From Streptomyces leeuwenhoekii (GTDB taxonomy: Bacteria > Actinomycetota > Actinomycetes > Streptomycetales > Streptomycetaceae), in NCBI RefSeq assembly GCF_001013905.1, contig NZ_LN831790.1, positions 3,548,001 through 3,612,000 of the forward strand: a DNA stretch of 64,000 bases, given 5' to 3'. A program made the translations under genes and the position numbers. Positions 18,889 through 33,606 of the stretch are shown here, in pieces (the first letter of the stretch is position 1; each line of letters starts with the position of its first letter). The notes beneath the pieces are model-generated. The model did no database searches. It was not told the DNA's origin and worked only from the letters and a program-made list of their open reading frames with translations.

Positions 18889-21015
18889 TTACTCGCCCTT
18901 GGCCTTCGCGATGATCTCCTCGGCGACGTTCCGCGGAACCTCGGCGTAGGAGTCGAACTGCATCGAGTAGCTTGCGCGACCCGACGTCTTGCTGCGGAGG
19001 TCTCCGACGTAGCCGAACATCTCCGACAGGGGCACGAGGCCCTTCACGACGCGGGCACCCGCCCGCTCCTCCATGGCCTGGATCTGGCCACGGCGGGAGT
19101 TGATGTCGCCGATGACGTCACCCATGTAGTCCTCGGGCGTGGTGACCTCGACGGCCATCATCGGCTCGAGGAGCACGGGGGACGCCTTGCGCGCGGCCTC
19201 CTTGAAGGCCTGCGAACCGGCGATCTTGAACGCGAGCTCGGAGGAGTCGACCTCGTGGTAGGCACCGTCGAGCAGCGTCACGCGCACACCGGTCATCTCG
19301 TAACCGGCGAGGATGCCGAACTGCATGGCCTCCTGGCAGCCGGCGTCGACCGAGGGGATGTACTCCTTCGGGATACGTCCACCGGTGACCTGGTTGACGA
19401 ACTCGTAGGAGGCGTCGCCACCCTCGATCGGCTCGACCGAGATGATGACGCGGCCGAACTGGCCGGTACCACCGGTCTGCTTCTTGTGGGTGTACTCGAC
19501 CTTCTCGACCGACTTGCGGATGGTCTCGCGGTACGCGACCTGCGGCTTGCCGACGTTGGCCTCGACCTTGAACTCACGCTTCATGCGGTCGACGAGCACC
19601 TCGAGGTGCAGCTCGCCCATACCGCCGATGACGGTCTGGCCGGTCTCCTCGTTGGTGTGCACCTGGAAGGAGGGGTCCTCCTCCGCGAGACGCTGGATGG
19701 CGACACCCAGCTTCTCCTGGTCACCCTTGGACTTGGGCTCGATCGCGACCTCGATGACCGGCGCCGGGAAGTCCATGGACTCCAGCACCACCGGGGCCTT
19801 CTCGTCGCACAGCGTCTCACCGGTCGTGGTCTGCTTCAGACCCATGACCGCGACGATGTCGCCGGCGCCCACCGACTCGATCTCCTCACGCTTGTTGGCG
19901 TGCATGCGGTAGATCTTGCCGATGCGCTCCTTGCGGCCCTTGACGGAGTTCAGCACGGCGGTGCCGGACTCCAGGCGGCCGGAGTACACGCGGACGAAGG
20001 TGAGCTTGCCGAGGTGCGGGTCGCTCATGATCTTGAACGCCAGCGCCGACAGCGGCTCGTCGTCGGACGGCTTGCGCTTGATGACCGTCTCGGGGTCCTT
20101 GACGTCCTGGCCCTCGATGGCCTCGATGTCGACCGGGGACGGCAGGTAGCGCACGACCGCGTCGAGCAGGGGCTGAACACCCTTGTTCTTGAAGGCGGTG
20201 CCGCAGAAGACCGGGGTCACCGTGGTGCCCTGGCCCTTGCCGGAGGCGATGGTGATGCGGCGGATGGCCGCGTAGAGCTGCTCCTCGGTGGGCTCGTTGC
20301 CCTCCAGGTACAGCTCCATCATCTCTTCGTCGTTCTCGGCGACGGCCTCCAGAAGCTTGCCGCGGTACTCCTCGGCAGCCTCGGTGTGGGTGTCCGGGAT
20401 GTCGACGACGTCGTACATCTCGCCCTTGGTGGCCTCCGCGGACCAGACCAGGGCCTTCATGCGGACCAGGTCCACGACGCCCCGGAAGTCGGCCTCGGCG
20501 CCGATCGGCAGCTGCATGACCAGCGGCTGCGCGCCCAGGCGGTCGGAGATCATGTCGACGCAGCGGTGGAACTCGGCACCGGTGCGGTCGAGCTTGTTGA
20601 CGAAGCAGATACGCGGAACGCCGTAGCGGTCCGCCTGACGCCACACCGTCTCGGACTGCGGCTCGACGCCGGCGACGCCGTCGAACACCGTCACGGCACC
20701 GTCGAGCACGCGCAGGGAACGCTCCACCTCGACGGTGAAGTCGACGTGACCCGGCGTGTCGATGATGTTGATGGTGTGGTCGACGTTCTCCAGCGACCAG
20801 TGGCAGGTGGTGGCAGCAGAGGTGATCGTGATGCCACGCTCCTGCTCCTGCTCCATCCAGTCCATGGTGGCAGCGCCGTCGTGGACCTCACCGATCTTGT
20901 ACGAGACGCCGGTGTAGAACAGGATCCGCTCGGTGGTGGTCGTCTTGCCCGCGTCGATGTGGGCCATGATGCCGATGTTGCGCACCCTGGCCAGGTCAAG
21001 CGAAGTGGTAGCCAT
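18889..21015 (-). CDS. fusA: elongation factor G
   Basis: EF-G drives translocation by GTP hydrolysis. The 708-residue protein shows G1 [13 protein letters not shown], the switch region [15 protein letters not shown] and NKLDRTG in the G domain, then domains II to V ending with a lysine/glutamate tail. It lies 39 nt after rpsG and about 156 nt before tuf within the str operon. Length and motifs are normal for the ribosomal EF-G. Confidence 0.98.
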   Translation of the reverse strand: MATTSLDLARVRNIGIMAHIDAGKTTTTERILFYTGVSYKIGEVHDGAATMDWMEQEQERGITITSAATTCHWSLENVDHTINIIDTPGHVDFTVEVERSLRVLDGAVTVFDGVAGVEPQSETVWRQADRYGVPRICFVNKLDRTGAEFHRCVDMISDRLGAQPLVMQLPIGAEADFRGVVDLVRMKALVWSAEATKGEMYDVVDIPDTHTEAAEEYRGKLLEAVAENDEEMMELYLEGNEPTEEQLYAAIRRITIASGKGQGTTVTPVFCGTAFKNKGVQPLLDAVVRYLPSPVDIEAIEGQDVKDPETVIKRKPSDDEPLSALAFKIMSDPHLGKLTFVRVYSGRLESGTAVLNSVKGRKERIGKIYRMHANKREEIESVGAGDIVAVMGLKQTTTGETLCDEKAPVVLESMDFPAPVIEVAIEPKSKGDQEKLGVAIQRLAEEDPSFQVHTNEETGQTVIGGMGELHLEVLVDRMKREFKVEANVGKPQVAYRETIRKSVEKVEYTHKKQTGGTGQFGRVIISVEPIEGGDASYEFVNQVTGGRIPKEYIPSVDAGCQEAMQFGILAGYEMTGVRVTLLDGAYHEVDSSELAFKIAGSQAFKEAARKASPVLLEPMMAVEVTTPEDYMGDVIGDINSRRGQIQAMEERAGARVVKGLVPLSEMFGYVGDLRSKTSGRASYSMQFDSYAEVPRNVAEEIIAKAKGE

Positions 21016-21054
21016 AAGGCTTCAGTCTTCTCTCGGTTCTCGAAGGGGTTCCGA

Positions 21055-21525
21055 CTACCAGCGGTAGTGCGCGAAGGCCTTGTTGGACTCGGCCATCTTG
21101 TGGGTGTCCTCGCGCTTCTTCACAGCGGCACCGAGGCCGTTGCTGGCGTCGAGGAGCTCGTTGAGCAGACGCTCGGTCATGGTCTTCTCGCGACGGGCGC
21201 GGGAGTAACCGACCAGCCAGCGCAGCGCCAGGGTGTTGGCACGGCCGGGCTTGACCTCGACCGGAACCTGGTAGGTGGCGCCACCGACACGGCGGGACTT
21301 GACCTCGAGGGTCGGCTTGATGTTCTCCAGAGCGCGCTTGAGCGTGATGACCGGGTCGTTGCCGGTCTTCTCGCGCAGGCCCTCCATGGCGCCGTAGACG
21401 ATGCGCTCGGCGGTGGAGCGCTTGCCGTTCAGCAGCACCTTGTTGATCAGGGAGGTCACCAGAGGAGAGCCGTAGACCGGGTCGACGATGACCGGACGCT
21501 TCGGGGCGGGGCCCTTACGAGGCAT
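21055..21525 (-). CDS. rpsG: 30S ribosomal protein S7
   Basis: S7 nucleates the 30S head and lines the exit site. The 156-residue protein starts [23 protein letters not shown] and contains the family stretch [16 protein letters not shown] and the later [10 protein letters not shown] region, ending FAHYRW. It begins 2 nt after the rpsL stop codon, so the two are tightly coupled. In E. coli S7 represses its own operon. Confidence 0.98.
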   Translation of the reverse strand: MPRKGPAPKRPVIVDPVYGSPLVTSLINKVLLNGKRSTAERIVYGAMEGLREKTGNDPVITLKRALENIKPTLEVKSRRVGGATYQVPVEVKPGRANTLALRWLVGYSRARREKTMTERLLNELLDASNGLGAAVKKREDTHKMAESNKAFAHYRW

Positions 21526-21527
21526 TC

Positions 21528-21899
21528 TTACTTCTCCTTCTTGGCGCCGTAACGGCTGCGGGCCTGCTTGCGGTTCTTGACACCCTGGGTGTCGAGCGAA
21601 CCGCGGATGATCTTGTAGCGAACACCCGGCAGGTCCTTCACACGGCCGCCGCGCACGAGCACGATGGAGTGCTCCTGCAGGTTGTGTCCCTCACCCGGAA
21701 TGTAGGCCGTGACCTCGATGCCGCTGGTCAGGCGCACACGCGCGACCTTACGGAGGGCCGAGTTCGGCTTCTTCGGGGTGGTCGTGAACACACGCGTGCA
21801 GACGCCGCGACGCTGAGGGGAACCCTCGAGTGCGGGCGTCTTGTTCTTCTCGACCTTGTCCTGCCGGCCCTTCCGGACCAGCTGCTGGATCGTAGGCAC
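21528..21899 (-). CDS. rpsL: 30S ribosomal protein S12
   Basis: S12 monitors codon-anticodon pairing at the decoding site. The protein is 123 residues from the GTG at 21899, preceded by GGAG 5-8 bases upstream; the family begins [11 protein letters not shown]. Lysines K43 (TTTPKKPNS) and K88 (GRVKDLPG) are wild type, so no streptomycin-resistance substitution is present at the two usual sites. First gene of the str operon rpsL-rpsG-fusA-tuf. Confidence 0.98.
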   Translation of the reverse strand: MPTIQQLVRKGRQDKVEKNKTPALEGSPQRRGVCTRVFTTTPKKPNSALRKVARVRLTSGIEVTAYIPGEGHNLQEHSIVLVRGGRVKDLPGVRYKIIRGSLDTQGVKNRKQARSRYGAKKEK

Positions 21900-22178
21900 T
21901 ACTTCTCCGGTTTCTGTGTGCCGATGGGTACAGCTAACCTGGAACGTCGCCGACCCACGCGGTCGGGTGTGTCGAATCCGGCAGTCTCCCGCCGCAGTGG
22001 CGAAATGGGCGCAGATTACGGTGGCCGCTCTCGGACCCTGTGCGGGTGAAGGCACGCACGAGAGCCAGGGCACACCCCAGGCACAAGGTCTGAGCGTACC
22101 TATCGCATTCGCTGCGGTCAAAACAAATGGGCGGCGCCCGCAGCGCCCCACGGGACATGTCAAGCCCCCGGGCCGCGG
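21900..22178 (-). promoter_or_regulatory. str operon leader and promoter region
   Basis: No gene is supported here. At 21950-21974, about 50 bases before the rpsL start, lies a hairpin element (stem CCGACC/GGTCGG plus flanking GTGTCG) that is 24/25 identical to one in front of rpsJ at 3336-3360. The rest holds nothing else I can identify. Confidence 0.55.
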
Positions 22179-22251
22179 GTGATCTTCGAATCGGCGGCTG
22201 GTGTCCGTTTCGAACACTTTCTCACGGCCTTCTCGCACCGGTGCCGGGGGG

Positions 22252-22812
22252 TCAGCCGACCGCCGCCGACAGCAGGGCCAGCAGCACCAGGACGAACGCC
22301 CAGCCCGCGGTGGACAGCCACCCGAGGACGAGCCCCGTCAGCGCGAGCCCGTCGCCGGCCGCGCCCGAGCGCCGGATGTCGGCCCGCGCGGCGTGCCCCA
22401 GGACGACCGCGGGAATCCCGGTGAGCCCGAAGGTCGGCAGGCACAGCAGCCCGCACACCCCGGCCGCGACCGCCGTGCCGCTGGTCCGCTGCCGCGCCGG
22501 CCGGAACGTCCCCGGCACGGCCACGACAGGCGCGGGCTGCGGCACGGGCCCCTGCGGCAGATCGGCGACCAGCACCGCCAGCTCCCCCACCGTACGCGCC
22601 GCGCAGGCCCGCGCGACCCGCCGCTCGAACTCCTCGCGCTCCATCCGGCCCTCCGCGTACCCGGCTCTGAGCACGTCCACGGCCCGCTCCCGGTCGGCGT
22701 GCGAGGCGAGCATCGACGGGGCGGCGGGCCCCGCCCACTGCTGCGGAACACCACCCGGCCCCTGCGGCCAAGGCGGCCGGGGCGGCCATGACGGATACGG
22801 CGGCTGCGACAC
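22252..22812 (-). CDS. DUF1707 and DUF4190 membrane protein
   Basis: A 186-residue protein. After a proline-rich cytosolic start it has a DUF1707 (SHOCT-like) domain at about residues 35-85 ([31 protein letters not shown]), then a DUF4190 region with two membrane helices at about 112-135 and 157-182. Such proteins are common in Streptomyces and their job is unknown; DUF1707 is thought to support oligomer or membrane association. The GTG at 22812 follows GGGAGG by 6 bases. It is transcribed in the same direction as the GT2 gene upstream, 136 bases away. Confidence 0.85.
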   Translation of the reverse strand: MSQPPYPSWPPRPPWPQGPGGVPQQWAGPAAPSMLASHADRERAVDVLRAGYAEGRMEREEFERRVARACAARTVGELAVLVADLPQGPVPQPAPVVAVPGTFRPARQRTSGTAVAAGVCGLLCLPTFGLTGIPAVVLGHAARADIRRSGAAGDGLALTGLVLGWLSTAGWAFVLVLLALLSAAVG

Positions 22813-22948
22813 GGAGCACCTCCCCGGAAAACGACCGGAGTCCCCTCCATCATGCGCCGCGCCCCCGCACCCGGCACCACCGACGCACCCGGCCTTTCGG
22901 CACAACCACCACGACCCGGCCACCGGCCCCCTCACCGGCGCCCCCCGC

Positions 22949-23998
22949 TCACCCCCGCGGGCGCGGCCTCGGCAGTGGTGCCTCGTCCGGCTCCGGGGCG
23001 GGCTCCGGGGCCGGGGCAGGGGCCTCAGGGGCGGGCCGGGGGACCGTGCCGGGGGTCGCCGAGTCGTGGCGGACGAAGTACGTGGGCCGGTTCTGCACGG
23101 CCGTGTAGATCCTCGCGACGTACTCGCCGAGCAGGCCGACGCAGACGAGCTGGACGGCGCCGATGAACAGCACCCCGGTGAAGAGCGAGGTCCAGCCGGG
23201 GACGGTGCGGCCGAGGGCGTAGGCCACCAGCGTGTAGACCAGCAGCCCCGCGCAGATCAGGAAGGCGCCGACGCCGAGCCAGGTGGCCAGGCGCAGCGGC
23301 GCCGCCGAGAAGCCGGTGATGCTGTCGACCGCGAGCCGGATCATGCGGCCCAGCGGGTACTTGGTGGTGCCCGCCGGCCGCGGGGCGCGCTCGTAGGTCA
23401 CCTGCCCGCTCGGGAAGCCCAGCCACGGGACGAGCAGCCGGTAGACCCGCTGCTGGTCGGGCAGGGCCTTCAGGGCGTCCACCGCGGCGCGGCTGAGCAG
23501 CCGGAAGTCACCGGCCTGCGCGGGGACCTGCGAGCCCGCCAGGCGGCGCACCAGCCGGTAGTAGGCGGTCGCGGTCCAGCGTTTGAACCCGGTGTCGCTG
23601 CTGCGGTCGGCGCGGACGCCGTAGACGATGTCGAGGCCCTCGGTGCGCGCCAGCGCCAGCATCTCCGGGATCTTCTCCGGGGGGTCCTGGAGGTCGGCGT
23701 CCAGGGTCAGGACGTAGGCGCCGGCGGCCCGGTCCAGGCCCGCGGTGAGCGCGGCCTGGTGGCCGGAGTTGCGCCGCAGGGCGACGACGCGCAGCTCGGG
23801 CCAGCCCAGCCGGAAGGCGGCCAGCAGCTCGGCCGTGCGGTCGGTGCTGCCGTCGTCCACGGCGACGAGCTCGTAGGGCACGCCCAGGTCCGCGAGGACC
23901 GGTCGCACTCTGCTGACCAGCGCGGGGAGGACCTCTTCCTCGTTGTACATGGGTATGACGACCGACAGCACGATCGTCCCGTCCGGTTCCTCGGCCAC
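22949..23998 (-). CDS. GT2 polyprenyl-phosphate glycosyltransferase (DPM1/GtrB type)
   Basis: A 349-residue membrane enzyme likely to move a sugar from a nucleotide sugar to polyprenyl phosphate. The GT-A domain shows LSVVIPMYNEEEVL, VDDGSTDRT near residue 49, the DXD motif LDADLQDPP near 95, and QAGDFRLLSR near 160. Two membrane helices follow (about 235-265 and 270-300), then a proline-rich cytosolic tail. The GTG at 23998 follows GGAGGG. It is divergent from a GT-C mannosyltransferase, and the two could form a donor/transferase pair for cell-envelope or protein glycosylation; that pairing is inference. Confidence 0.9.
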   Translation of the reverse strand: MAEEPDGTIVLSVVIPMYNEEEVLPALVSRVRPVLADLGVPYELVAVDDGSTDRTAELLAAFRLGWPELRVVALRRNSGHQAALTAGLDRAAGAYVLTLDADLQDPPEKIPEMLALARTEGLDIVYGVRADRSSDTGFKRWTATAYYRLVRRLAGSQVPAQAGDFRLLSRAAVDALKALPDQQRVYRLLVPWLGFPSGQVTYERAPRPAGTTKYPLGRMIRLAVDSITGFSAAPLRLATWLGVGAFLICAGLLVYTLVAYALGRTVPGWTSLFTGVLFIGAVQLVCVGLLGEYVARIYTAVQNRPTYFVRHDSATPGTVPRPAPEAPAPAPEPAPEPDEAPLPRPRPRG

Positions 23999-24168
23999 GC
24001 GGCCCTCCCCAACCCCCCAGCACAAACGTGCGACTGTTGTGCGATCTTATGACAGACAATGCACAGGCATCCGGCTCCGCGTGGTCCGGACCGGTCACCC
24101 GGTCGGTGTCCCCGTGGCCACGCCGGTGAGGCGTGCGACCTGCCGAGGGGGACGAGGGGGCGAGAGCC

Positions 24169-25449
24169 ATGGCCATGGCTGCCAAGGACGAGGGGACCGG
24201 GGCCACGGCGGGCACGCCGCCGGGCGAGGAGCCCGGGGAGCGGGCGGGACGGCGCCCGCGCCTGCCGGAGGCCGCGCGGCCCTACCTGCCCCCGCTCGCC
24301 CTGTACGGCGTGACGAAACTGGCCGGCCTGGCCGTCTTCGCCGTCCTGCTGGAGTGGGCCGGGGACTACCGCGGCAAGGAGCCCCGGTTCGGCGGCGGCG
24401 CCCACTGGTGGGACGTGCTGTCCACCTGGGACGGCTGGTGGTACCTCCAGATCGCCGAGCACGGCTACCGGCCGTCGCTGGTCCGGCTGGACACCGACGG
24501 CCTGTTCACGGTCCAGCAGAACTCGGTCGCCTTCTTCCCGCTGTACCCGGCCCTGATCCGGCTGGTGTCGGAGGCCACCGGGCTCGGCCTGTACGGCGCC
24601 GGGATCCTGGTCTCCGTCGTCTCCTCGTTCATCGCAGCCGCCGGGATCTACGCCGTGATCCGCCTGGTCGCCGGGGTGCGGGCGGGCACCATCGCGGCCG
24701 GGCTGTGGGCCGTGGCACCGGGCGCGGGCGTCGAGTGGGCGGTGTACTCGGAGTCCGTCTTCGTCGCCATCGCCTCCTGGGCCTGCTACTGCGTGATGAC
24801 CCGCCGCTGGGTGGCGGCCGGCCTGCTGGCCTGCCTCGCCGGTCTCAACCGGCCCACGTCCGCGGTGCTCATCGGCGCCGTGGGGCTCGCCGCGCTCGTG
24901 ACCGTGCTGCGGCGCGACAGCCGGCGCGAGCACGGGCTGGCGGGCCCGGTGTACGCCATGGTCGTCGCTCCGCTGGGCCTGGCGGCGTACATCGCCTGGG
25001 TCGGCTACGCCACCGGCGAGCCCACCGCCTACTTCACGCTCCAGCGCGAGGGCTGGGCGCACTTCTTCGACTACGGCGCCTACACCCTCGACGTGCTGCG
25101 CAACACCGCGGTGGGCAAGCACGACTACGTCTTCGCCTTCGCCGTGCCCGATCTGCTCGCCGTGCAGTTGGTGCTGGCGCTGCCCTTCCTGATCGCGCTC
25201 ATGCTGCGCAAGCGCCCGCCCCTGGTGCTGATCGCCTACACGCTGGCGACGATCGTCACCGTGCTGGGCACCCAGCAGATGTTCGGCAACACCGGGCGCT
25301 ATCTGCTGCCCGCCTTCCCGCTGCTGATCGCCCCGGCCGCGGCGCTGGCCCGGCTGAAGGCGCCGAGTCTGGCGGTGTTCTTCACCACCGCGGCCCTCGC
25401 CTCCGGCTGGTACGCGCACTACGTCATCTTCGAGCTGGGCGTTCCGTAA
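24169..25449 (+). CDS. integral membrane mannosyltransferase, PIG-V/GT-C family
   Basis: A 426-residue multi-pass protein with about 9-11 hydrophobic segments. The short cytosolic start is followed by the GT-C pattern: an acidic pair in the first loop (STWDGWWYLQIAEHGY) and FFPLYPALIR, typical of the PIG-V-like family that uses polyprenyl-phosphate mannose. ATG 24169 is used; in-frame GTG 24133 and ATG 24175 are alternatives. It is divergent from the GT2 gene at 22949-23998, which could make its lipid-linked donor. The acceptor is unknown. A terminator lies 71 bases after the stop. Confidence 0.85.
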   Translation: MAMAAKDEGTGATAGTPPGEEPGERAGRRPRLPEAARPYLPPLALYGVTKLAGLAVFAVLLEWAGDYRGKEPRFGGGAHWWDVLSTWDGWWYLQIAEHGYRPSLVRLDTDGLFTVQQNSVAFFPLYPALIRLVSEATGLGLYGAGILVSVVSSFIAAAGIYAVIRLVAGVRAGTIAAGLWAVAPGAGVEWAVYSESVFVAIASWACYCVMTRRWVAAGLLACLAGLNRPTSAVLIGAVGLAALVTVLRRDSRREHGLAGPVYAMVVAPLGLAAYIAWVGYATGEPTAYFTLQREGWAHFFDYGAYTLDVLRNTAVGKHDYVFAFAVPDLLAVQLVLALPFLIALMLRKRPPLVLIAYTLATIVTVLGTQQMFGNTGRYLLPAFPLLIAPAAALARLKAPSLAVFFTTAALASGWYAHYVIFELGVP

Positions 25450-25519
25450 CCACCGCCACTCCCCCGCCGCCCCCGTCTGCCCCGTCTCCCCCCTGCACGC
25501 CGTACCACCCGCACACGCC

Positions 25520-25557
25520 GAAGGGCGGTCACCCCCCAACCGGGGTGACCGCCCTTC
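25520..25557. terminator. bidirectional terminator between mannosyltransferase and rpoC
   Basis: Perfect 16-bp stem (GAAGGGCGGTCACCCC with its complement) and 6-base loop between two convergent genes. On the rpoC side it starts 16 bases after the stop codon. Confidence 0.92.
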
Positions 25558-25572
25558 GTTCAAGCCACTCGC

Positions 25573-29472
<3,900 letters not shown>

Positions 29473-29478
29473 TATGCG

Positions 29479-29556
29479 TCAATCCCTCTCAGGGTCGTAA
29501 GTCTTGGGGTCTGATACGGGGGTCCTGGGGCCGGCCGGAGGTTCAGGGATCTTCAT
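29479..29556 (-). CDS. 25-codon ORF between rpoB and rpoC (possible leader peptide)
   Basis: ATG at 29556 is preceded at 6 bases by a perfect Shine-Dalgarno GGAGGT. The frame encodes a short peptide starting MKIPEPPAGPR, rich in proline and charged residues and ending PERD, and stops 6 nt before the rpoC GTG. The Shine-Dalgarno lies in one arm of a 12-bp stem-loop whose other arm is in codons 4-8. No membrane or domain signal is visible. It may be a real micropeptide, or a ribosome-delivery ORF that couples rpoC translation to that of rpoB. Conservation is untested. Confidence 0.5.
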   Translation of the reverse strand: MKIPEPPAGPRTPVSDPKTYDPERD

Positions 29557-29575
29557 CGCTGAACCTCCGGACCGG
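29531..29575 (-). promoter_or_regulatory. rpoB-rpoC intergenic stem-loop masking a ribosome-binding site
   Basis: CCGGAGGTTCAG and its exact complement (29535-29546 and 29559-29570) form a 12-bp stem with a 12-base loop holding the ATG of the 25-codon ORF. Four more pairs extend it past one bulged base. The GGAGGT of the ORF is fully paired in the stem. Confidence 0.7.
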
Positions 29576-29582
29576 ACTCCCG

Positions 29583-32500
29583 TCAGACCTCTTCGACGCT
29601 GCTCGGCTCGCGCCGGGACAGGTCGATACCGAGCTCCTCCGCTGCGCGGAAGACGTCCTCGTCGGTGTCGCGCATCTCGATGGACATACCGTCGCTGGAC
29701 AGCACCTCCACGTTCAGGCAGAGCGACTGCATCTCCTTGATGAGCACCTTGAAGGACTCGGGGATGCCGGGTTCGGGGATGTTCTCGCCCTTGACGATGG
29801 CCTCGTAGACCTTCACGCGGCCGGTCACGTCGTCGGACTTGATGGTCAGCAGCTCCTGGAGCGCGTAGGCCGCGCCGTACGCCTCGAGTGCCCACACCTC
29901 CATCTCGCCGAACCGCTGGCCACCGAACTGGGCCTTACCACCCAGCGGCTGCTGGGTGATCATCGAGTACGGACCGGTCGAGCGGGCGTGCAGCTTGTCG
30001 TCGACCAGGTGGTGCAGCTTCAGGATGTACATGTAGCCGACCGAGATCGGGTCCGGGAACGGCTCACCGCTACGGCCGTCGAACAGCCGCGCCTTGCCGG
30101 TCGGGAGCACCATGCGCTCGCCGTCGCGGTTCGGGATGGTGTGCTGGAGCAGACCCGCGAGCTCGTCCTCACGCGCACCGTCGAAGACCGGGGTGGCGAC
30201 GTTGGTGCCGGGCTCGACCTTGTCGGCGCCGATGGACTGCAGGCGCTGCGCCCACTCGTCGGCGAGGCCGGAGACGTCCCAGCCGCGGCTGGCGAGCCAG
30301 CCGAGGTGGATCTCGAGCACCTGTCCCGGGTTCATTCGGGACGGCACACCGAGCGGGTTGAGGATGATGTCGACCGGGGTGCCGTCCTCCAGGAACGGCA
30401 TGTCCTCGATCGGCAGGATCTTGGAGATGACACCCTTGTTGCCGTGACGGCCGGCGAGCTTGTCACCGTCGGTGATCTTGCGCTTCTGCGCCACGTAGAC
30501 GCGGACGAGCTGGTTCACGCCCGGGGGCAGCTCGTCGCCCTCCTCGCGGTCGAAGACGCGCACGCCGATGACCTTGCCGGTCTCACCGTGCGGCACCTTC
30601 AGCGAGGTGTCACGGACCTCACGGGCCTTCTCACCGAAGATCGCGCGCAGCAGGCGCTCCTCCGGCGTCAGCTCGGTCTCACCCTTGGGCGTGACCTTGC
30701 CGACGAGGATGTCACCGGCGATGACCTCGGCGCCGATCCGGATGATGCCGCGCTCGTCGAGGTCGGCGAGGACCTCCTCGGAGACGTTCGGGATGTCCCG
30801 GGTGATCTCCTCGGGGCCGAGCTTGGTGTCACGGGCGTCGACCTCGTGCTCCTCGATGTGGATCGAGGAGAGGACGTCGTCCTGCACGAGGCGCTGCGAC
30901 AGGATGATCGCGTCCTCGTAGTTGTGACCCTCCCACGGCATGAACGCGACCAGCAGGTTCTTGCCGAGGGCCATCTCACCGTTCTCGGTGGCCGGACCGT
31001 CGGCGAGGACCTGGCCCTCGATGATCCGGTCGCCCTCGTTGACGATGACCTTCTGGTTGACCGAGGTGCCCTGGTTGGAGCGGGCGAACTTGGCCAGGCG
31101 GTACGTGATGTACGTGCCGTCGTCGTTGGCGGTGGTGATGTAGTCCGCGGAGACCTCCTGGACCACACCGGCCTTCTCGGCCTTGACCACGTCGCCGGCG
31201 TCGACCGCGGAGCGGTACTCCATGCCGGTGCCGACGAGCGGCGCCTCGGACTTAATCAGCGGCACGGCCTGGCGCATCATGTTCGCGCCCATGAGGGCAC
31301 GGTTGGCGTCGTCGTGCTCCAGGAAGGGGATCATGGCCGTCGCGACCGACACCATCTGGCGCGGCGAGACGTCCATGTAGTCCACGTCCTCGGGGCCGAC
31401 GTAGTCGACCTCGCCGCCCTTGCGGCGGACCAGCACGCGGGCCTCGGCGAAGCGCATCTCGTCGGTGAGCGGCGCGTTGGCCTGCGCGATGACGAAGCGG
31501 TCCTCCTCGTCGGCGGTCAGGTAGTCCACCTCGTCGGTGACCTGGCCGTCGACGACCTTGCGGTACGGCGTCTCGATGAAACCGAACGCGTTGACCCGGC
31601 CGTAGGAGGCCAGCGAGCCGATCAGGCCGATGTTCGGGCCTTCCGGCGTCTCGATCGGGCACATACGGCCGTAGTGCGACGGGTGCACGTCGCGGACCTC
31701 GAAGCCGGCCCGCTCACGGGAGAGACCACCCGGGCCGAGGGCGTTCAGACGACGCTTGTGCGTCAGCCCCGACAGCGGGTTGTTCTGGTCCATGAACTGG
31801 GACAGCTGGCTGGTGCCGAAGAACTCCTTGATGGAGGCGACGACCGGCCGGATGTTGATCAGGGTCTGCGGCGTGATCGCCTCGACGTCCTGAGTGGTCA
31901 TGCGCTCGCGCACGACGCGCTCCATACGGGCGAGACCCGTACGGACCTGGTTCTGGATCAGCTCGCCGACGCTGCGGATGCGACGGTTGCCGAAGTGGTC
32001 GATGTCGTCGGTCTCGACCATGATGGAGCGACCGGAGTCGCCGACCGTCTCGGTCTCACCGGCGTGCAGCTTCACCAGGTACTTGATCGTCGCGATGATG
32101 TCCTCGACGGTCAGGATGCCCGCGTCCAGCGGGGTGTCCGTACCCAGCTTCTTGTTGACCTTGTAGCGGCCGACCTTGGCGAGGTCGTAGCGCTTGGGGT
32201 TGAAGTAGAGGTTCTCCAGCAGCGTCTGCGCGGCCTCACGCGTGGGGGGCTCGCCCGGACGCAGCTTGCGGTAGATGTCGAGCAGCGCGTCGTCCTGGCC
32301 CTGGGTGTGGTCCTTCTCCAGGGTGGCGCGCATGGACTCGTACTCGCCGAACTCCTCGAGGATCTGCTCGGTGGTCCAGCCGAGCGCCTTGAGCAGGACG
32401 GTCACGGACTGCTTGCGCTTGCGGTCGACACGGACGCCGACCATGTCGCGCTTGTCGATCTCGAACTCCAGCCAGGCACCCCGGGACGGGATGATCTTGG

Positions 32501-33068
32501 CGGAGAAGATGTCCTTGTCGGACGTCTTGTCGATGGAGGAGTCGAAGTAGACGCCCGGCGAACGGACCAGCTGGGACACCACGACACGCTCGGTGCCGTT
32601 GATGACGAACGTGCCCTTGTTCGTCATGAGCGGGAAGTCGCCCATGAAGACGGTCTGGGACTTGATCTCGCCGGTCTCGTTGTTGGTGAACTCGGCGGTG
32701 ACGAAGAGCGGGGCCGCGTACGTGAAGTCGCGCTCCTTGCACTCGTCGATCGAGTTCTTCGGCGGCTCGAAGCGGTGGTCGCGGAAGGTCAGCGACATCG
32801 ACCCGGAGAAGTCCTCGATCGGGGAGATCTCCTCGAAGATCTCCTCCAGACCGGACTTGGTGGGGACGTCCTGACCGTTCTCGAGAGCCTCCTCGACGCG
32901 AGCCTTCCACGCGTCATTGCCGAGCAGCCAGTCGAAGCTCTCGGTCTGAAGCGCGAGAAGGTTCGGAACCTCGAGGGGCTCCTTGATCTTTGCAAAGGAG
33001 ATGCGCAGCGGGGCGGTGCTGGCGCCGTTGTTCGTATTCGCGGTCGAGGCAGTGCGCGAGGCGGCCAA
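29583..33068 (-). CDS. rpoB: RNA polymerase beta subunit
   Basis: The 1161-residue subunit starts at a TTG (33068), preceded by GGAAGGA at about 8 bases; 1161 residues is the length known for S. coelicolor RpoB, and upstream codons show no conservation. The rifampicin pocket reads [18 protein letters not shown] then [13 protein letters not shown], which is the wild-type sequence, so no common rifampicin-resistance change is present. The C-terminal region [19 protein letters not shown] is normal. It is followed by the short ORF and rpoC in one operon. Confidence 0.98.
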   Translation of the reverse strand: MAASRTASTANTNNGASTAPLRISFAKIKEPLEVPNLLALQTESFDWLLGNDAWKARVEEALENGQDVPTKSGLEEIFEEISPIEDFSGSMSLTFRDHRFEPPKNSIDECKERDFTYAAPLFVTAEFTNNETGEIKSQTVFMGDFPLMTNKGTFVINGTERVVVSQLVRSPGVYFDSSIDKTSDKDIFSAKIIPSRGAWLEFEIDKRDMVGVRVDRKRKQSVTVLLKALGWTTEQILEEFGEYESMRATLEKDHTQGQDDALLDIYRKLRPGEPPTREAAQTLLENLYFNPKRYDLAKVGRYKVNKKLGTDTPLDAGILTVEDIIATIKYLVKLHAGETETVGDSGRSIMVETDDIDHFGNRRIRSVGELIQNQVRTGLARMERVVRERMTTQDVEAITPQTLINIRPVVASIKEFFGTSQLSQFMDQNNPLSGLTHKRRLNALGPGGLSRERAGFEVRDVHPSHYGRMCPIETPEGPNIGLIGSLASYGRVNAFGFIETPYRKVVDGQVTDEVDYLTADEEDRFVIAQANAPLTDEMRFAEARVLVRRKGGEVDYVGPEDVDYMDVSPRQMVSVATAMIPFLEHDDANRALMGANMMRQAVPLIKSEAPLVGTGMEYRSAVDAGDVVKAEKAGVVQEVSADYITTANDDGTYITYRLAKFARSNQGTSVNQKVIVNEGDRIIEGQVLADGPATENGEMALGKNLLVAFMPWEGHNYEDAIILSQRLVQDDVLSSIHIEEHEVDARDTKLGPEEITRDIPNVSEEVLADLDERGIIRIGAEVIAGDILVGKVTPKGETELTPEERLLRAIFGEKAREVRDTSLKVPHGETGKVIGVRVFDREEGDELPPGVNQLVRVYVAQKRKITDGDKLAGRHGNKGVISKILPIEDMPFLEDGTPVDIILNPLGVPSRMNPGQVLEIHLGWLASRGWDVSGLADEWAQRLQSIGADKVEPGTNVATPVFDGAREDELAGLLQHTIPNRDGERMVLPTGKARLFDGRSGEPFPDPISVGYMYILKLHHLVDDKLHARSTGPYSMITQQPLGGKAQFGGQRFGEMEVWALEAYGAAYALQELLTIKSDDVTGRVKVYEAIVKGENIPEPGIPESFKVLIKEMQSLCLNVEVLSSDGMSIEMRDTDEDVFRAAEELGIDLSRREPSSVEEV

Positions 33069-33523
33069 GAGGGGGTCCTTCCGAGGGCTCGGACTCACTA
33101 CGCGCGTACCGGCCCCTCCCCCGCACACAGAGACAGAAATCCCAGGTCGGAGATCTTCTGGTCGTCCGTGCTCAGGTGAGGGTAGACCCCTGGTGACGGG
33201 CAGGGGGCAGCTAACAGGCAGCGCAAAGGGTCAGTGTAGCCACACGGCACACTGATGTCCAGTCCCCATTTTCTGAGACTCTCACTGTTCTCAACGCCTG
33301 CGGCATGGCTGCCCTCAACGCACGTTGATACTGCCCTCTTCGTCGCCGATCCATGCCTCGGATTCGGATCGTTGTGACGACGCGTCCTGAGAATTGCGCG
33401 CTGCGTGCGGTTCGTCAAGGCCCCCTTGGCCGAACCGAGGTCCCCCGAGACACGACGAAGATCACCTTACCCCGCACGAACACAGGTGCAAGGCAGCCGC
33501 CGCCGCGACTCCGGGTACGCCGA
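33069..33523 (-). promoter_or_regulatory. region upstream of rpoBC
   Basis: About 450 bases between the rplL terminator and rpoB. No gene is supported. It must hold the rpoBC promoter and leader; I do not see a clear hexamer pair or a conserved RNA fold. Confidence 0.4.
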
Positions 33524-33553
33524 AGGGCGACCACCCGGATGGATGATCGCCCT
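33524..33553 (-). terminator. terminator or attenuator after rplL
   Basis: A 13-bp stem (AGGGCGATCATCC with GGGTGGTCGCCCT in mRNA sense, two G-U pairs) and tetraloop ATCC, 54 bases after the rplL stop. In many bacteria rplL is followed by a partial attenuator that sets the level of rpoB; this hairpin is placed to do so. Confidence 0.75.
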
Positions 33554-33606
33554 GCGGTGCGTTCGCGTTACAGCCCTAGCGGGCCGTTTCGCCCTTCGCG
33601 AAGGTC

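Noticed and set aside
18790..21552. 920-codon + strand frame opposite fusA and rpsG
   Set aside because: Same reason: an antisense shadow of high-GC coding sequence that crosses two genes.
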